Shown here: positions 1-16,806 of the stretch, in pieces | Layout: the number at the start of each line of letters is the position of its first letter | How positions within the stretch are numbered: position 1 is the first letter of the stretch | Assembly: GCF_005239225.2 (NCBI RefSeq) | Contig: NC_133284.1 | Span: 1,021,770 to 1,085,769 of the forward strand | Reading direction: 5' to 3' | DNA length: 64,000 bases | Origin: Populus alba | Lineage: Eukaryota > Streptophyta > Magnoliopsida > Malpighiales > Salicaceae | The notes under the pieces: generated by a model | What the model was told of the DNA's origin: nothing | What the model saw: the letters and a program-made list of their open reading frames with translations, nothing else | The model's database searches: none | Made by a program: the position numbers and the translations under genes

Positions 1-1290
1 AGAAGGCATGCTTTTACTGTGCAAACATTCGTGTCTTTCAAAATATCATGAAAAACTACCCTGCCTTAATGAAAAGGCTGTAAAGTATTTAAAATTTATT
101 TATTTTTGTGTTTTAAACATATATATATATATTTTATTTATTTTTAATTATTTAATTTTTAAAATTTTCAAATTATTTTAGATGTTGATGTTAAAAATAA
201 TTTTAAAAAATAATAATTTTTTTAATTATTTTTAAATATTACTATATTAATATCAAAATATAGTCAAAATCTCCTGTTATCATTTGACTAATTAAAGTTA
301 AAAAAAATACAAGGAAAAAAATAAAAAGAGCCTGTGTTTTTTCGATATTTTTTTTAGTTGAAAAATAGCAAATTACATGTAAAGAAAAACCATGAGTAGC
401 ATTAGAAAGTATTTTTCAAGACCAATGCAAATTTGAAAAATAATGAGGAGATACTGTATTCAAACATTTTTTTTCAACTCTATTTTTTCATAAAATTAAA
501 ATACCACCCTGCCCTTGAGACTTTCCTCTATTGAGATCTTGCAGCAAAAAATATGGTCGTCAAAACCTTAATATTTTAATAAGCAAATTTCTTGTATTCT
601 GACTTCAATAATCGCAGCCTCGAAATGAAGCGTTTTTCGTCATTTCTCTTCCAAGCCTCCCTTTAATTTGGAAGCAAGCCCTCATTTAATTAAAAGGTAC
701 ATTGAAATTGCATTTCAGCAGTTCCATGGCTATTCAAAACTTTTTAAATTGTTTTTACTTGAAAAAATATTAAAAAAAATATTTTTTATTTTTAAAAAAT
801 TATTTCTAATATCAATGTATTAAAATAACATAAAAATATCAAAAATATATTAATTTAATTTTTTTTTTTTTTTAAAAAACTTATAAAACACAAAAATAAA
901 CATTCAAAACTTGAAAACATTAGCATTCTTTTCGTTAGAGATCTCAGAATACTATATCTATCATATCATTAAACACAAATGTCATCTTACACCAATATCC
1001 TTTGTGCTATTGTAATTTAAATCGATTGAACATAATATTTCACTTTACATTTAAATACCTTGTGAAAACATTAGAGATAAATATAAAAATGATATAAATA
1101 TATATGATAAAAAATAAAAAAATAAAAAAATTTATATCTCTAGTAATTTCAAAGTGAATCAAGAAAAGACATGATATCCCTTTATTTCTACTGTTATATA
1201 TAAAAAAATAAAACAAATAAGCTCAAACTATATTTAACAAATATTTTTTTTTCAATATAATCCGCGTAAACAAAAAAACACAAGCACGTA
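1..1290. other. AT-rich intergenic DNA, no gene seen
   Basis: Very AT-rich sequence with many A and T homopolymers and no open frame with coding character on either strand. It forms the distal upstream region of the kinase gene that follows. Nothing specific is recognised in it. Confidence 0.6.
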
Positions 1291-1473
1291 ATCTTGCATG
1301 TAAGCGTTTTTGCCACCAAACTTACCTTCACCCCGCAACCAAACCAAGCAAGCAGACCACTACGACCGTTTCCCCCTCTTTCTGGTCCCACCACAACCCA
1401 AAACTCCATTCCTACTTGCTTTCACCATTTCCCTTCCTCATTTTTTTGTCTCTTTCTCCGCCTCTCTCCCAAT

Positions 1474-1489
1474 CTAACCCTAACCCTAA
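1474..1489 (+). promoter_or_regulatory. telo-box in pyrimidine-rich leader/promoter
   Basis: Two tandem CTAACCC units followed by TAA lie about 210 bp before the kinase start codon, inside a long CT-rich tract (about 1370-1560). Telo-boxes (AAACCCTAA core) are established elements in promoters and leaders of growth-related plant genes. Whether this one is transcribed or is promoter cannot be told from sequence. Confidence 0.45.
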
Positions 1490-1608
1490 AAAGATCCCCA
1501 ATTTCCACACCCTTTATTTCTCTATTTCTCTCTCAAATTGATCTTCAATCTTATAATCGAAACCATAAAAAAAACTCTATCTAATCCCTTTTTTTCCTGA
1601 AGGAAGCC

Positions 1609-1733
1609 ATGGATTATAGTTCGATTTCACTATAATGATAATCAGAGTAGAAGTGCTAGGGTTTTTAAGGGACGGATTGCATGGGCTTGATCAGCTATTA
1701 TGCCTGAGCTCAGAAGGAATCGCGCAAGGTTAG
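1609..1733 (+). promoter_or_regulatory. cluster of three upstream ORFs before the kinase start
   Basis: Three ATGs precede the main start at 1700. The first ORF (1609-1635, 8 codons plus stop) ends in TAATG, so its stop overlaps the ATG of a second ORF (1635-1733). A third ORF runs 1681-1707. The second and third both read through the main ATG in other frames. If these lie in the mature leader they should lower or condition translation of the kinase. That they are transcribed is inferred from closeness to the start codon. Confidence 0.45.
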
Positions 1734-4700
1734 CGCGAAATCAACAGCAAGAGAAGCAAACAGACACACCAGTTGCGAAAAATCACGCAAAGACCCGTGC
1801 TGCTGTAGCCAGAGAAGCGAAGAAGAGGCCGAGGACAAGATTGGAAGCGAAAAGGTTGAAAGAGAAGGAGGAAGAAGGTGATCAGAGTAACAGCAAGAAA
1901 AGTAAACGAGTCGAGGAGGAGGAGGAGGAGGAGGGTAAAAAAGTAATATTGATATCAGAGAGTGATAAGAAAGGGAAGAATTTGGTAGTTGATATCGAAG
2001 AAGAAGAGAAAGTTGAAAGAGTGAAGGGTGTAATGGCTGATGACAGTGGAGGTTTAAGTGCTAATAAAGCTGGTGCCCAAGAAGAGGAGGGGAGTACTGC
2101 TCCTTTTCCTGATAAGGTATGCTGTTTTTTTGTTTTTATTTATTTTGTGGCTGATCTGATATTTTGTTATCGGGGTTTGCTTACTTTGTTGTGATTTTGC
2201 TGATATACAGAGTATGATGTCATTCCGTTTTTAAATGGTATGTTTTTGTGTGTGAAAATGTGCTTTTCAAGCTGGGTTCTGGTTGTTGGTGCTGTAAGTT
2301 GCTCAAGTAATGATCATTTAGTGGTTTTTTAGCTGAATGAGTGGTCTGTATTCTGTGGGGATTTTGATTTTGTGTTGGCTAGGTTTGGTTGATGGTTTTT
2401 CCTGAAGTCTGGCTTTAAATGCTGGTTTTGTTTAGTTGTTGTTGGTCATTTATACTTGCAGCTACAAAAGGATGGTTTTGTTGGAGGTTTGATATGCAAT
2501 CTCATTAGCGTTTCTGATGCTCAGGGAAATAGAATGTACATTTTTTTGGAATGTTTGAATCTTTTCTGAAATGTTTAACGGTTTTTTGCTGCTAGTTCTG
2601 TACATGCATTTATTTGTTCATGATTTAAGTATAAAAGCCAGGGCTGAATTTTTTGTTAGTTTCCATGGCTTTGTTTTATTGTTGCATGGATGGCTTTCTA
2701 AATTACGACTTATTCAGCTTCTACTATTGCCTTTTGTTTTTATGGTAATTAGAGTGTTTGTTTTTTTCTTATCTAAGGTTCAAGTGGGAGGGTCACCTGT
2801 ATATAAGATAGAAAGGAAGTTGGGGAAAGGTGGTTTTGGTCAGGTGTTTGTTGGTCGTCGTGCTAATGGTGGAAATGAACGTGCGACGGGCTCTGGGGCC
2901 CTGGAGGTAAAATTAATGTAGCTACTGCATTTTTCTTTTGGATATACAAACTTAATCTTCCTGTAATTTTATTTTTCCTGCCTGTGTTTCCTTTAGGTGG
3001 CTCTGAAATTTGAGCACAGAAACAGCAAAGGCTGTAATTATGGCCCCCCATACGAGTGGCAAGTTTACAAGTACGTACATTTTCCCTCTAGATTAGGTTG
3101 TTCTGGTGGTTTTCAGATCTATCATAAATATTTTATTGACCCTGCAATGTGTTTTTGTTTGACAGCACGCTTGGTGGCAGTCATGGAGTGCCAAGAGTAC
3201 ACTATAAAGGAAGGCAAGGGGATTATTATGTAATGGTATGATGTGCAAGCCCACCCTTTCTCACCTGTTCATCATGTTTCCTGGTTTAACTTCAGCTCAT
3301 ATATTTTTCAGGTTATGGACATGTTGGGCCCTAGCCTTTGGGATGTATGGAATTCTTCTGGGCAAGCGTGAGTATTCATGCATTGATGGATGCATTTTTT
3401 TTAATATATTAATATTTTTGGGCAGGGTTGAGTTGTATGCTTTTTTCCATGGAATTGGTTTTGGGGATAAATTTTGTGAAGTTGTTTTTATTTTCACCAT
3501 GAAACATGTTATGCTAAATCTTGCATGCATTGTTTTATCCAATTTGTCAATTCCCTACACTTTTTTCCTTCCCAAAAAATGGAGGAATAATAAGGAATTT
3601 CTTTTATTGCCAGGCTGGATTCTTTTTCACGCAAGACATATTTGCTTTCTTTGTTCTACATGTTGATTGGTTTGCCATTCTTTTTTAATGCAGGATGTCC
3701 TCGGAAATGGTAGCTTGTATTGCAGCAGAGTCTCTGTCAATTTTAGAGAAGATGCACTCTAGAGGGTATGCTATTTAGCTGTGTATCAAATTGTTTTCTT
3801 GGTTATGTTGTCATAAGGATATCCATTTGGTAGCTTTATTAATTCTTCATTCCACTTTTTCTGTGAAAAACTTATGAATTATGCAACCTTGTCTGATTTT
3901 AGCTATGTGCATGGAGATGTAAAGCCTGAGAACTTTTTACTTGGTCAGCCATCAACAGCTCAAGAGAAGAAGTTATTTCTTGTGGACCTTGGATTAGGTG
4001 AGTCAAAGTCATTTATCATTGAAGTTCTTTTATTGCTATTTATTGAAATTCCTTATGTGTTATTGGTACCCAAAACTGCAGCAACAAAGTGGAAAGACAG
4101 TGGTACAGGACAGCATGTTGAATATGATCAGCGCCCCGATATGTTTAGGTGAGACTTGATGATTTTTCTTCTTTGGTCTTGTGGACAAAATGTGAACCTG
4201 ACCATTATTTATGATACCGTTCTGTTTAATTCCTCAGGGGAACTGTTCGATATGCTAGTGTTCATGCTCATTTGGGAAGAACTGCCAGTAGGAGAGATGA
4301 TCTTGAATCTCTTGCGTATACACTTATCTTCCTTCACAAAGGCAGATTGCCATGGCAAGGCTACCAGGTACTACAAGGACATACAATCACACATGCCATG
4401 CAAATGCTCATGTTAATAAATGCAAAACACACATGCTTGCAGGGGCAGTTTGCCATCCTCATGCATTTCTTTGATAAAATGATATGTTGACTCTGTTGTC
4501 TTTTCTTGTCAAATTAATCTTAGGGTGACAACAAGTCCTTCTTGGTTTGCAAAAAGAAGATGGCAACGTCACCAGAGATGCTGTGCTGCTTCTGTCCTCC
4601 TGCTCTTAAACAGTTTCTTGAAATCGTGGTGAATATGAAATTTGACGAGGAGCCCAACTATTCCAAATTAATATCTTTGTTTGAGAGCTTGATAGGACCA

Positions 4701-7700
4701 AATCCAGCTATAAGGCCAATAAACACTGATGGTGCTCAAAAGGTAGGGGTAATGCTTAAATCCACAAACAAGTATTACTTTTACACTCATCCTTCTCTGG
4801 TCAATAATAATGCATCCTTTGGCAGATCATTTGTCAAGTTGGTCAAAAACGTGGTAGGCTGAATATCGAGGAAGATGATGATGGGCAACCTAAGAAAAAA
4901 GTCCGTCTTGGAGTTCCTGCTGCGCAATGGATTTCTGTTTACAATGCCAAGCCACCAATGAAACAGAGGTACAATGTTTTGATTCGTGATTCTTGGTCTT
5001 TTCCCTCTAAAAAATTGCTTTGTTCTTTTGGATTCTAGTTTACCTTTATTAATCTGAGGCAACAAGAAATCATACAACTCTGGGTATGTAAGCGAAGAGA
5101 AAATCGTTTTGTAACAGTGAAGTGGCTGTCCTAAAAGGACTGCTACATGCCCTAACTAAGCAAAGATTCGAAATGATTGTTATTGCATTTATCTGTTTGA
5201 AAACTCCTTTCACAATTCCATTGTGTCGCATGGTTTTTTTGGTCCCCTATACAGCCACCTTGTCTATCAGGTTTGGTGGTCTTTTGCTCGGCAATTGGCA
5301 TAAGGGTGAACCACTCATAGACATGCCTCCCCAACTCCCCTCCTCCCTCTCCCCTGCTTTCTTAAAAATATTTGACACTGGGGATGCTGGGCACCCCTCC
5401 TTTGCTTCACTGCACTTGAATGTGGTTTCCTGACTTCATGGAGGCCTGACGACATCTGTCTGTTCTTTATATAGGTACCATTATAATGTCGCTGATGGAA
5501 GGTTGGGTCAACATGTGGAGAGAGGAATTGCTGATGGTCTGCTTATAAGTTGCGTGGCATCTTCTTCCAATCTTTGGGCATTAATCATGGATGCTGGAAC
5601 TAATTTTACAAACCAAGTTTATGAACTCTCACCTTTTTTCTTACACAAGGTGAACCTCTACTGTGCATAAGTAAATGATAAAAATATAATCTCAAATTCA
5701 TACATGCATTAACATAAGTATAAATATGTTACATACATATGCATGTGTAAGTGTGCTCAGGTTTCCTTTTCTTAATCATGTTAGTAATTGAATATGGAGA
5801 CAATAATTGAAATTGTTACTTCCCAATTAACAGGAATGGATAATGGAACAATGGGAGAAGAACTATTACATCAGTTCTATTGCTGGTTCAAACAATGGAA
5901 GCTCCCTTGTGGTCATGTCCAAAGGTTAGTTCACATTATCTCTTAAGTTCTTTGTATTAACGTGCAGCTATTGTTAGTCTTTGGGCCACAGTTTAATGGT
6001 TTATTAGGACTTTTCTGTGGTTGTTGCATTTGAACATGAGCCACTTGCTTGCAACTTTTCTCTCTTTTTCTTTAGGCATGGGGGTCAAGGTGTTGCTGTG
6101 GTGCAAATTTTAGCAAACTTTTCCTTTTGGCAACTAAAACAAAGTGATGCCTTTAATTTATGCAGGCACCCAATACACTCAACAGTCTTACAAAGTAAGT
6201 GATTCTTTCCCCTTCAAGTGGATAAACAAGAAGTGGAGAGAAGGATTTTATGTGACATCAATGGCGACTGCTGGAACCCGCTGGGGTGTTGTCATGTCAC
6301 GCAATGCAGGCTTCAGTGATCAGGTCAAATTTCTTTTGTCATGTAGACAGTTAGACAATTGAACTCATTCCTAGGCTATGCCCATTTCAAATATATAAAA
6401 GGCTCTTCTCACTAATTTGCATGAGCATCGAGCCCATGGATTTTTACTGTTCACAAGTCTGACCAAACTTTCCATGGTTTGAATGTGAACTTCAATTCAT
6501 CTTGTACCTGTTAGTTTTTGGTTTTCCTTTTTATTTTTCAAAACTGTTGCTATTCAAATGAAAGCTTGATTAAAAATAAATAAACAATTTGTTTGAACTT
6601 GAACAGTGGATTCCCAGTTAAATACCTAGCCTGAAAGCTCTTTTTACCTTGCCCTCTAGATTTCATTTTTATTTGTGATCTCACAGGAACAAATTGCAGA
6701 TTTAGTTAGAAATTAACATTGATTAAGAAGTGTTAGATAGTTATGGATGGCAATAGACACATTGATTTAGAACCAAAATATAGAATAAAGTAACCTTGTA
6801 ACTTGTCAACCATATTTTTAAACGAAGTAATTTGAAACAAACTCGTGTGGTGGTTTGCAGATTGCTCAAGTTTAAACCATATAAAGTATGTACATATCAG
6901 CACTATATAAGAAGTTTATATGATTTCTTGCAAGTGATTTACTCGAGAGTGGGTTCTGGGTCACTTACCACTGGCTTCAACAGGTTGTGGAGCTTGATTT
7001 TCTCTATCCAAGTGAGGGCATTCACAGAAGGTGGGATACTGGTTTCAGAATTACATCAACTGCTGCAACTTTTGATCAAGCTGCTCTTATCTTGAGTGTC
7101 CCAAAGCGCAAACCTGGAGATGAAACCCAGGAAACTTTACGCACATCTCAATTTCCAAGCACTCATGTTAAGGTAATACATTCTGTTTGATCATGTTGAC
7201 TCTGTTCTTCAATTATCTGAATGCTTTGTTTGTGCTTGAATCCACCTCTATCACAGAAACAGACTGCACCTTTCTTTTCTGTTGTTTGAATCATCATGCA
7301 GTAAACCAACAGGCCTAAACTGTTTTCTTCATCTCTTCCAAACTTTTCAACTGCTGTAACATTGCGATATTTCACCACTACATAAACATAGTGCCTTAGC
7401 TAATATACAAAAGCTTGTACCATTATTCTTCCTTTTTCATGGCATGCTAACTATGAGTTGTGACAAATTCTAGAAATTGAAGAAGTTTGCATAACAATTT
7501 CTTGTTTTTATGGGGCATCTCTCCTGTTTTGATATCCCACCAGTGTTAAATTTTAGTCATTTTTACGCCCCCCTGATGGGAGCAGTATGAAATTTATATA
7601 CACTGTTTATTCTCATTAATATTTTATTTGGTAATGAATTACGAGACAATATCTCACTCTGGTTTTTCTTTTAACGCACAGGAAAAGTGGGCGAAGAACC

Positions 7701-7741
7701 TCTATCTTGCATGTTTGTGCTATGGGAGGACTGTTTCTTGA
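1700..7741 (+). CDS. MUT9-like / EL1-like casein kinase 1 family protein kinase
   Basis: Sixteen exons join in frame to 714 aa: 1700-2116, 2778-2906, 2997-3070, 3166-3235, 3312-3367, 3694-3765, 3903-3997, 4082-4148, 4238-4367, 4524-4742, 4826-4968, 5475-5649, 5834-5924, 6166-6323, 6984-7172, 7682-7741. The N-terminus starts MPELRR and is basic then acidic, with nuclear-localisation-like KKRPR and KKSKR. The kinase domain starts near residue 148: glycine loop GKGGFG (155-160), VALK lysine (186), HGDVKPEN catalytic loop (D278), and DLG in place of DFG (D301), as in casein kinase 1. A long C-terminal region (about 450-714) is shared with plant MLK/AEL kinases. Known members are nuclear kinases that phosphorylate histones H3 and H2A and act in photoperiod and ABA signalling. 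Length fits the roughly 700-aa family. Which of MLK1-4 it matches cannot be settled by eye. Confidence 0.93.
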
Positions 7742-9237
7742 AATGCCAAATTGTAGGGAGCAAGAAAAACAAAAAGAGATTTTGATGATTCTTGCCCACC
7801 ACCTTGCTTATTTTGTTTCTCATGTTAATTATACAAATTGGAGTAGAGAGCTTTAGTTGCAGCAACTGAGAATTGTAGTTTTGTGTATGGTTGATATTGA
7901 AGCTGTAATTTTAGCTCTTAATACAGAAGGTTTTAGTTTGCACTTCTTTACTGCCATCGATTTTATAACCTAAGTGTTCCAAAAGATTGGTGTAAATGAT
8001 CTGCAAGCCAGAGTTCAGGATTTCTCTTTTTTTTTTTTTCTTTTGTTGTCATAGTTATTAAACCTGGTTTTGTTTGGAAATTTAAGGTGATATTTGAAAG
8101 TGAGGAAGTGTTTGTTTGTTTTTTTGTTTGGAAATATATTAATATATTAAAATAATATATATATTTTTATTTTTAATTTTTTTAATATCAATACATTTTA
8201 AAAATAAATTAATTTTTAAACAATTTGTTTTGGGAAATAGTTTCAATTGTGTTTTTAAATGGTCAACAAGACTATTTAAGTTAAATTTTTAGTTGAATAT
8301 GATAAAATATTAATATGATAAAACTTAGCTGGTTTTAATAAAGATAATTCATCTGTAATGGTTGAGTTGATTCAATAATCTAGTAGATAATTTTAAATCT
8401 AGAGTATTTAGTGTATCTTTTGATTTCAAGTTGGAATTAAAAATGAAAATACTTAACTTGGCTGGACAGGTTGATTCGGATCTTAGTAAGGTTTCAAATA
8501 AAAAAAAAGCTTGAAGATACAATTAAGCTTGAAGATATAATTACTCGTTCAACTCGAGTGACTTGTTAAGTTAATTTAAAACCTGGGTGAAGAATTTAAC
8601 ATCTCACAAGAAAAATATTTGATATAATATTTGTGAAAGTAGACTACATATATATAAAAAATATGATGTATGAAGTGTAGTATAATTATCTGAGTATAGT
8701 ATAATTATTTTATATTAAAAAACAATATACATGGATGATTTTATGATATATATTTACCTTAATTGTTTTTTAATTTTTTTAAACCGGATAATTATATTAT
8801 ATTTCATGTTTTATATTTTTTTTATAATTTATATGCACATGTATTATTTCAAAACTTTTATGTATAAATTATTAATTTTTTTTAAAAAAATTAATTCGGG
8901 TTAATTTATAACTCGAGATTTAGTCACTTGTGTTCAAACTTTATGAAAATTAATCTGATTTTCATCATCAGTATATTAATGGACCCAGTTACTGTATAAT
9001 TTTAATTTTACAAAATTAATCACCATTTCTATCTATATATTACTGGCAGGAAAAATATCAGCCATCCAAATATCCAATCAAATGGCTGATACATGATTCA
9101 CGTCGCCATTTTTTAATTATCTGAACAGCCATCTCCCTCCACAAGTTCTCGTCTCCCATGCCCTCCGTAGATTACATTTACACACCCCATATGAAAAGAG
9201 AAACTGATTTTGTCACAGAGAGATAGAGATAGAGAGA
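7742..9237. other. intergenic spacer, 3' end of kinase and promoter of next gene
   Basis: The first 200 bp or so is probably the kinase 3' UTR. The remainder is AT-rich with no coding frame. The last 150 bp before 9238 is less AT-rich and presumably holds the promoter and leader of the PSA2-like gene; an AGAGAGATAGAGAT purine tract lies just before the ATG. Confidence 0.5.
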
Positions 9238-12022
<2,785 letters not shown>

Positions 12023-14794
12023 GTAAGTCATCATTTTGTTCTTCTCCACAACTCCCTCGGTAAATTTTTGTTTGTTGTATTCTAGGAACAACCGGTACTT
12101 TATAGCATTCTTCTTTTCATAGGGAGGTAAAGAACAGATTCTAACCAGAAAACTATAATTATGTGGCAATTTTCTTGAGTACGTAAAGCCATAATGGTTG
12201 ATCAACCAACATCTTTTCATGGGCTTCACTCTTAATTAGTCCTTTGATCAACAGAAAATCCAAAGGCTATGTTAGATTGCAGCTTGACCATTAAAAAGAG
12301 ATGGGAGGTCCAAGGCAGAAAATCAAATCTCACATCTTCAGACAAAATTCTTAAAAGGAGTTTTGAACACTCCTGTTATATATAACAGGTTTGAGAGCTG
12401 TTTGAATTTGACACCATTAATTGAGAGCTTGAAATTTTTATATATGTAATAAGTTTGATAACACATTTTTTTTTTATGAGAGCCCCCTAATTATAAGGTT
12501 TACAAACTGTTACTGAATTTCTGGAATTTGAGCAATTTTTTTTTTTTTGGTAATGGATTGTTTAGTTGTAGGAACAACTAGAACTCGAAGCTTTGATACT
12601 AAAAGCTGAATCGGGACAATGTAAGATTTGAATAGAAAAGAAAGAAGAGAAGAGAAAGAAGAAATGGAGAGAGGAAGTGGGAGCTGGAGAGGAGAAGAGA
12701 AGAGAAAAGGGAGGAGGTGAATTCTGCAACTCTGCAATGTAGAAAAATAGCATATAAATAGTATCCCTAAACACCACCAAACGATTATACTCATAGCCCA
12801 CTAAATAAAATTGTCAAACTAAATAAAAAAATTAAATCTAATTAATAAACTAAAATAAAAACTAATCTTGTAAGTGCTTAATCTTTCATATATAGTGTGA
12901 TTGTGATTGTTTTTCTAAGTATTTTTTATTTAAAAATAATTACAATAATATATTTTTTAAACCTGAAATTCAAAAATAAGGCTTGAACTTTGAAAAACAT
13001 TCGCTTCCTTTGTTTTGCATAAAATATTTTTACCCATGTTCCCGTGTTTTTCTCGTGAAATTCTTTTTTAAAAATATAAAATATTTCAAGTTAGTTTTAA
13101 ATTTTATTTTATTTATTAAAATATATAAATTCAACTTTTAAAAAATCTCAATATTAATTAACTCACAATATTATTTAATAATTTCAATTATAAGTGACAT
13201 GGTCTCATCACCTCGACCTCCAAACAGCCACCATCATCACTATCTTAATCACATAAGTTCCATTATTAATTTTTTTTTTTTAAATTTTATTCATCTAGAT
13301 TAAGTTGACTTGAATTTTAAATTTGATAATTTAATTTAATTTTTATTAAGTTATTTCAGTGTTATGCATTGAATTGAAACATTCCCGGGGAAAAAAAATG
13401 ATAATTTAGAGATCAAATTTAACAAGGAGGCAACCGCGTAAATTTTTTTTTATTTACTGTTGAATACCAGCCTTGTTAAGATTTTAGCCTAAAGAATTTT
13501 TCTCCCTTTTGTTTTTGGTCCTTTTAGTTTGAAAGCTTAACATTTTGATCTTAAACTTTATTTTATTTATATTTCAGTTCTTAATTTTTTAAAAATTATC
13601 CAACAGAAGAATGCTGATCTTATAATTTTTTTTGGAAAAATAATTGTTAGATCATACCATTATCATGATATTTGATTTTGAATTTAATAATTTAAATCAA
13701 AATATAGAAAAAATCTAAAAATAAAGTCAAAAGATTGGTTATTGAGAGTTAGGCCCGGATTGACTTAGTCAATCTAGATTTTAGATTTAAGTCAATCAAT
13801 TTTTTTTACTATTTTTTTTTAACCCAGATTGGTTCTTGTCCTAGATAGACCAAGTCCCGAGTAGACCTATTATGCCAGTCTAAATTTAAAAACAACAAAA
13901 CAAGTTTTTTTTTATGATTTAGGGTTTGTTTATTTTGCGTAAAGCATTTTTACATATAAAATGTTTTGCATGTAAAGTATTTTTAATATTTGACTTGAAA
14001 AATATTTTTTCATAAAATATTTTTCAATAGTAAGGTATAATAATGGTGAAGTGATCATGGTAGTGATTAAAGAAAAGACGATGAAGAAATAATAATGATA
14101 ATAAAATGATAATGATGATGTGGGCAAGATCGGTATTATTTATAATGTAGAAAGTGGAATAAAATTGGGTGGAAATTTAAAACATTCCATATAAATTGAG
14201 TTATAACTGAATTGTTGCTTAAACATGAATCCTTTATTTTTGTATTGACAATAATTCTTCAAGTTTACAACTTCAAAATTTTCAACTGGATACAACAACA
14301 ATCGCTCTTTTTGGCCCCAATTTTTTTTTCATCCCTCCACTCAAAACCCTTTTCCCCTTCCATTACAAAAATATAATTCTTTCACAATCATTATTAATTA
14401 TAGCTCATTAGCATATGAAAAGTATAATTTATAGTTATTTATACAAGTAATATTACTTACCAAACCCTAGGATCCTATTTGCATGTCCTACCCCATGTCG
14501 CTTTTTTATTGTACAAGAAGCCTAAGGTTGGCTTAATTAGTCCTCTGATCAACAGCAAATTCCTAGGCTCTGCAACAGCCTTTAACCAGAGAATACATAT
14601 TACTTGTTTCAACTCCAAAAACTAAATAAATTTTAAAAAAAACCCCACAAAAATAACTTTGATTTTACAAACCTGATGTAAATTACAATCATCCATACTC
14701 TGAAAGCAGCATTGCTTTGCATCATAGATGACTACGGAAACAAGTAAGAAAAAGTAGAAATAATGGCAAAGATGCATGCGAGGAGCTCCAAAAG
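12023..14794. other. intergenic DNA without a recognised gene
   Basis: Convergent spacer between the PSA2-like gene (+) and the first MTP gene (-). It holds AT-rich sequence and a purine-rich stretch (about 12630-12720, mostly GA), whose open frames on the minus strand are low-complexity. A short TTTGTTTTGCATAAAATATTTTT-like motif occurs near 13010 and again near 13930, suggesting old MITE remnants. No coding signal seen. Confidence 0.5.
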
Positions 14795-16806
14795 TCAAGG
14801 ATCATTGCCAGGCAGCTTGCTTAGAACTATATGTTCTGGTTTATGGTCACATTCGAAATCAAGATGAACAAATGCTCTCTCAACCTCGGCCAATTTCTCA
14901 ATCTTATTTTGCAAAGTCTCACCAATAACATGTGCTTCCTTTAGTGGCAGTTCTTCTGGGAGTTCAATATCTACCTGTTTCAAGGTAGCACAAACTGTTA
15001 CCTGCTTAAAGAAAAGGATGCGCTAAAACTTGTAACGAGTTCCATATAGCATAACTAACCTCTACAAAATAAAGAACGCCAAAGGTGTACGCTCGGATCA
15101 TCTCGACGCGCTGGACTAGAGGATGCCTGATAACAAGATATGTCAACTTCTGCAGGAATTCAGGAGGTGCAGATTGTCCAACAAGTGACACTGCATAAAG
15201 AGGTGCATGTATGGTTAGAAAACTTGGTGTATTCAAGGAGGACTGTATTGGTGAAGAAGGTACCTGCGTTTTCCACAACAGTTCCAGACCAATTTATAAT
15301 TGTGTAAACTGCAAGGAGGATGGCACCTGCAGGGTCTATCCACCAGTAGAACTTATTGCCAAGAACGGCTGCAATCAATCCCATTACATTCGTTACTACA
15401 TCGAAATAGTGATCCTGAACATTGGCATTTGATTTAGTTAGAACTGGTGACAGCAAGTCCAGAACTAAAAGACACAGCTTTTTCAGTGGCAAGGTCAGGA
15501 ACAAAACCTTTGCATAGGCACGGACAATCTCATTTCTTGAACTTCTGCAGTATAACCAAAGGGCAAGCTTTACTGCCGTTGCACTTAGCATTATTGCATC
15601 TAACCACAATAACTGATTAGAAGACATTTTCTCAGTAGGTTTTTGTTGAATTAGTTGTTCGACGGCCTGTATCAAAATCTGAAACCCTGAAAGGAAATGA
15701 ATCAGAATGACAAACCCTGTTCTATGAAGAAATCAATTTGCCATTCACATTAGGTTAGTTTTTCTGTTCCTAGTTCTAGCTCCTTGTTTTGCCAAGTTAT
15801 CACTCACCATGAAATCAAACATGTCAAGATGCAAAGTTTCCACGTTACAAACAAAGTTGTATCGAAAGAAACTAAAAGGATATATAGATTTGTCACGCAG
15901 AAGGAGTAAAAAACAGAAAAACTTGCTAGTTGCAGCTGGTTAACATACCAAGTGTAGCCATGATAGCAGCAAAGATAACTATCCCCACTGGCTGCACCCT
16001 CAATTTTCCAATAGGATACTTATAGATATTTATTTTTTTCATTGACAAGTGAGCGAACCAAAGAATGCCACCAGCCATAAGATCAAGCAGAGAATCCAGC
16101 GTCGACGCTGCTATGGCCAAAGATCCAGTCTTTATAGTAGCATATATCTGCACACTATGCATATCTCCATCTTTAACAATTGGAATAAGAGATTGATCAC
16201 CCAGGCCAAAACCAATTTTTTAACAAAATAAAGTGCAGAAAAAGAAGAAACTAAAACTTTTTGGAGTTTGATTGACCTTGGAGAACCAAATGGTGATAAA
16301 ACTATACCTTAAATGCCAGCAATACTATGTTTGCATAGTTAGATATCTTCATAGCCTTTTCATGTTGAGCTTGCTCTTCATCATCATCCTCATTGTCGTT
16401 GTCATTTCCCATTAGAATATCAACATCCTCAAAGGATTTCAGCATATCCATTTGCTTTTCATAATATTCCTTTTCCCCTGTAAAAAGATTGAAACAAAAA
16501 AACATTCAAAAACTTGTGCAAAGAGTCAAAAAGCTCTGTTCTTGGATTGAAGAACTAGTGAGTATGCAACCTTGAATAATTATCACATACCAAGGACCAA
16601 TTACCTTCTGTTAAGCCTGCTGTTTTGGATAAATTGATCTGATAAGGGGACTCAGTATCCAGGCCAGATCTGACCTTATCAGGCAATTTTGCCACAAAAT
16701 TAGACCTCAGCGAGTTCACTGAATTCCTTCTACTCAGTCTCCTGCTTCTTCTTCCTTCACCCATCAACAATGGTGTTTTTGGGCCAGAACCTGAATTCCC
16801 CTCCAT
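14795..16806 (-). CDS. Mn-type cation diffusion facilitator, metal tolerance protein MTP9/10-like (copy 1)
   Basis: Seven exons on the minus strand join to 403 aa: 16806-16605, 16477-16308, 16147-15949, 15686-15508, 15414-15264, 15190-15060, 14974-14795. The start is the ATG at 16806; the frame is open further upstream but only from a TTG. The cytosolic N-terminus contains an Asp/Glu-rich patch (NEDDDEEQ), then transmembrane helices. The two metal-site motifs are DSLLD (142-146, helix 2) and DHYFD (251-255, helix 5), both DxxxD, typical of the Mn-CDF group rather than the Zn-CDF HxxxD. A cytosolic C-terminal ferredoxin-like domain follows. Family members export Mn into endomembrane compartments or the vacuole. 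It has a same-strand paralog 2.2 kb upstream. Intron 6 is only 85 bp. Confidence 0.93.

Noticed and set aside
1294..1584. 96-aa open frame on + in the pyrimidine-rich stretch before the kinase
   Set aside because: Pro/Ser/Leu-rich low-complexity frame of the leader and promoter; no domain and no splice context.
12510..12801. 94- and 79-aa minus-strand frames
   Set aside because: They read through a GA-rich tract and give Ser/Leu/Phe low-complexity peptides; no family character.
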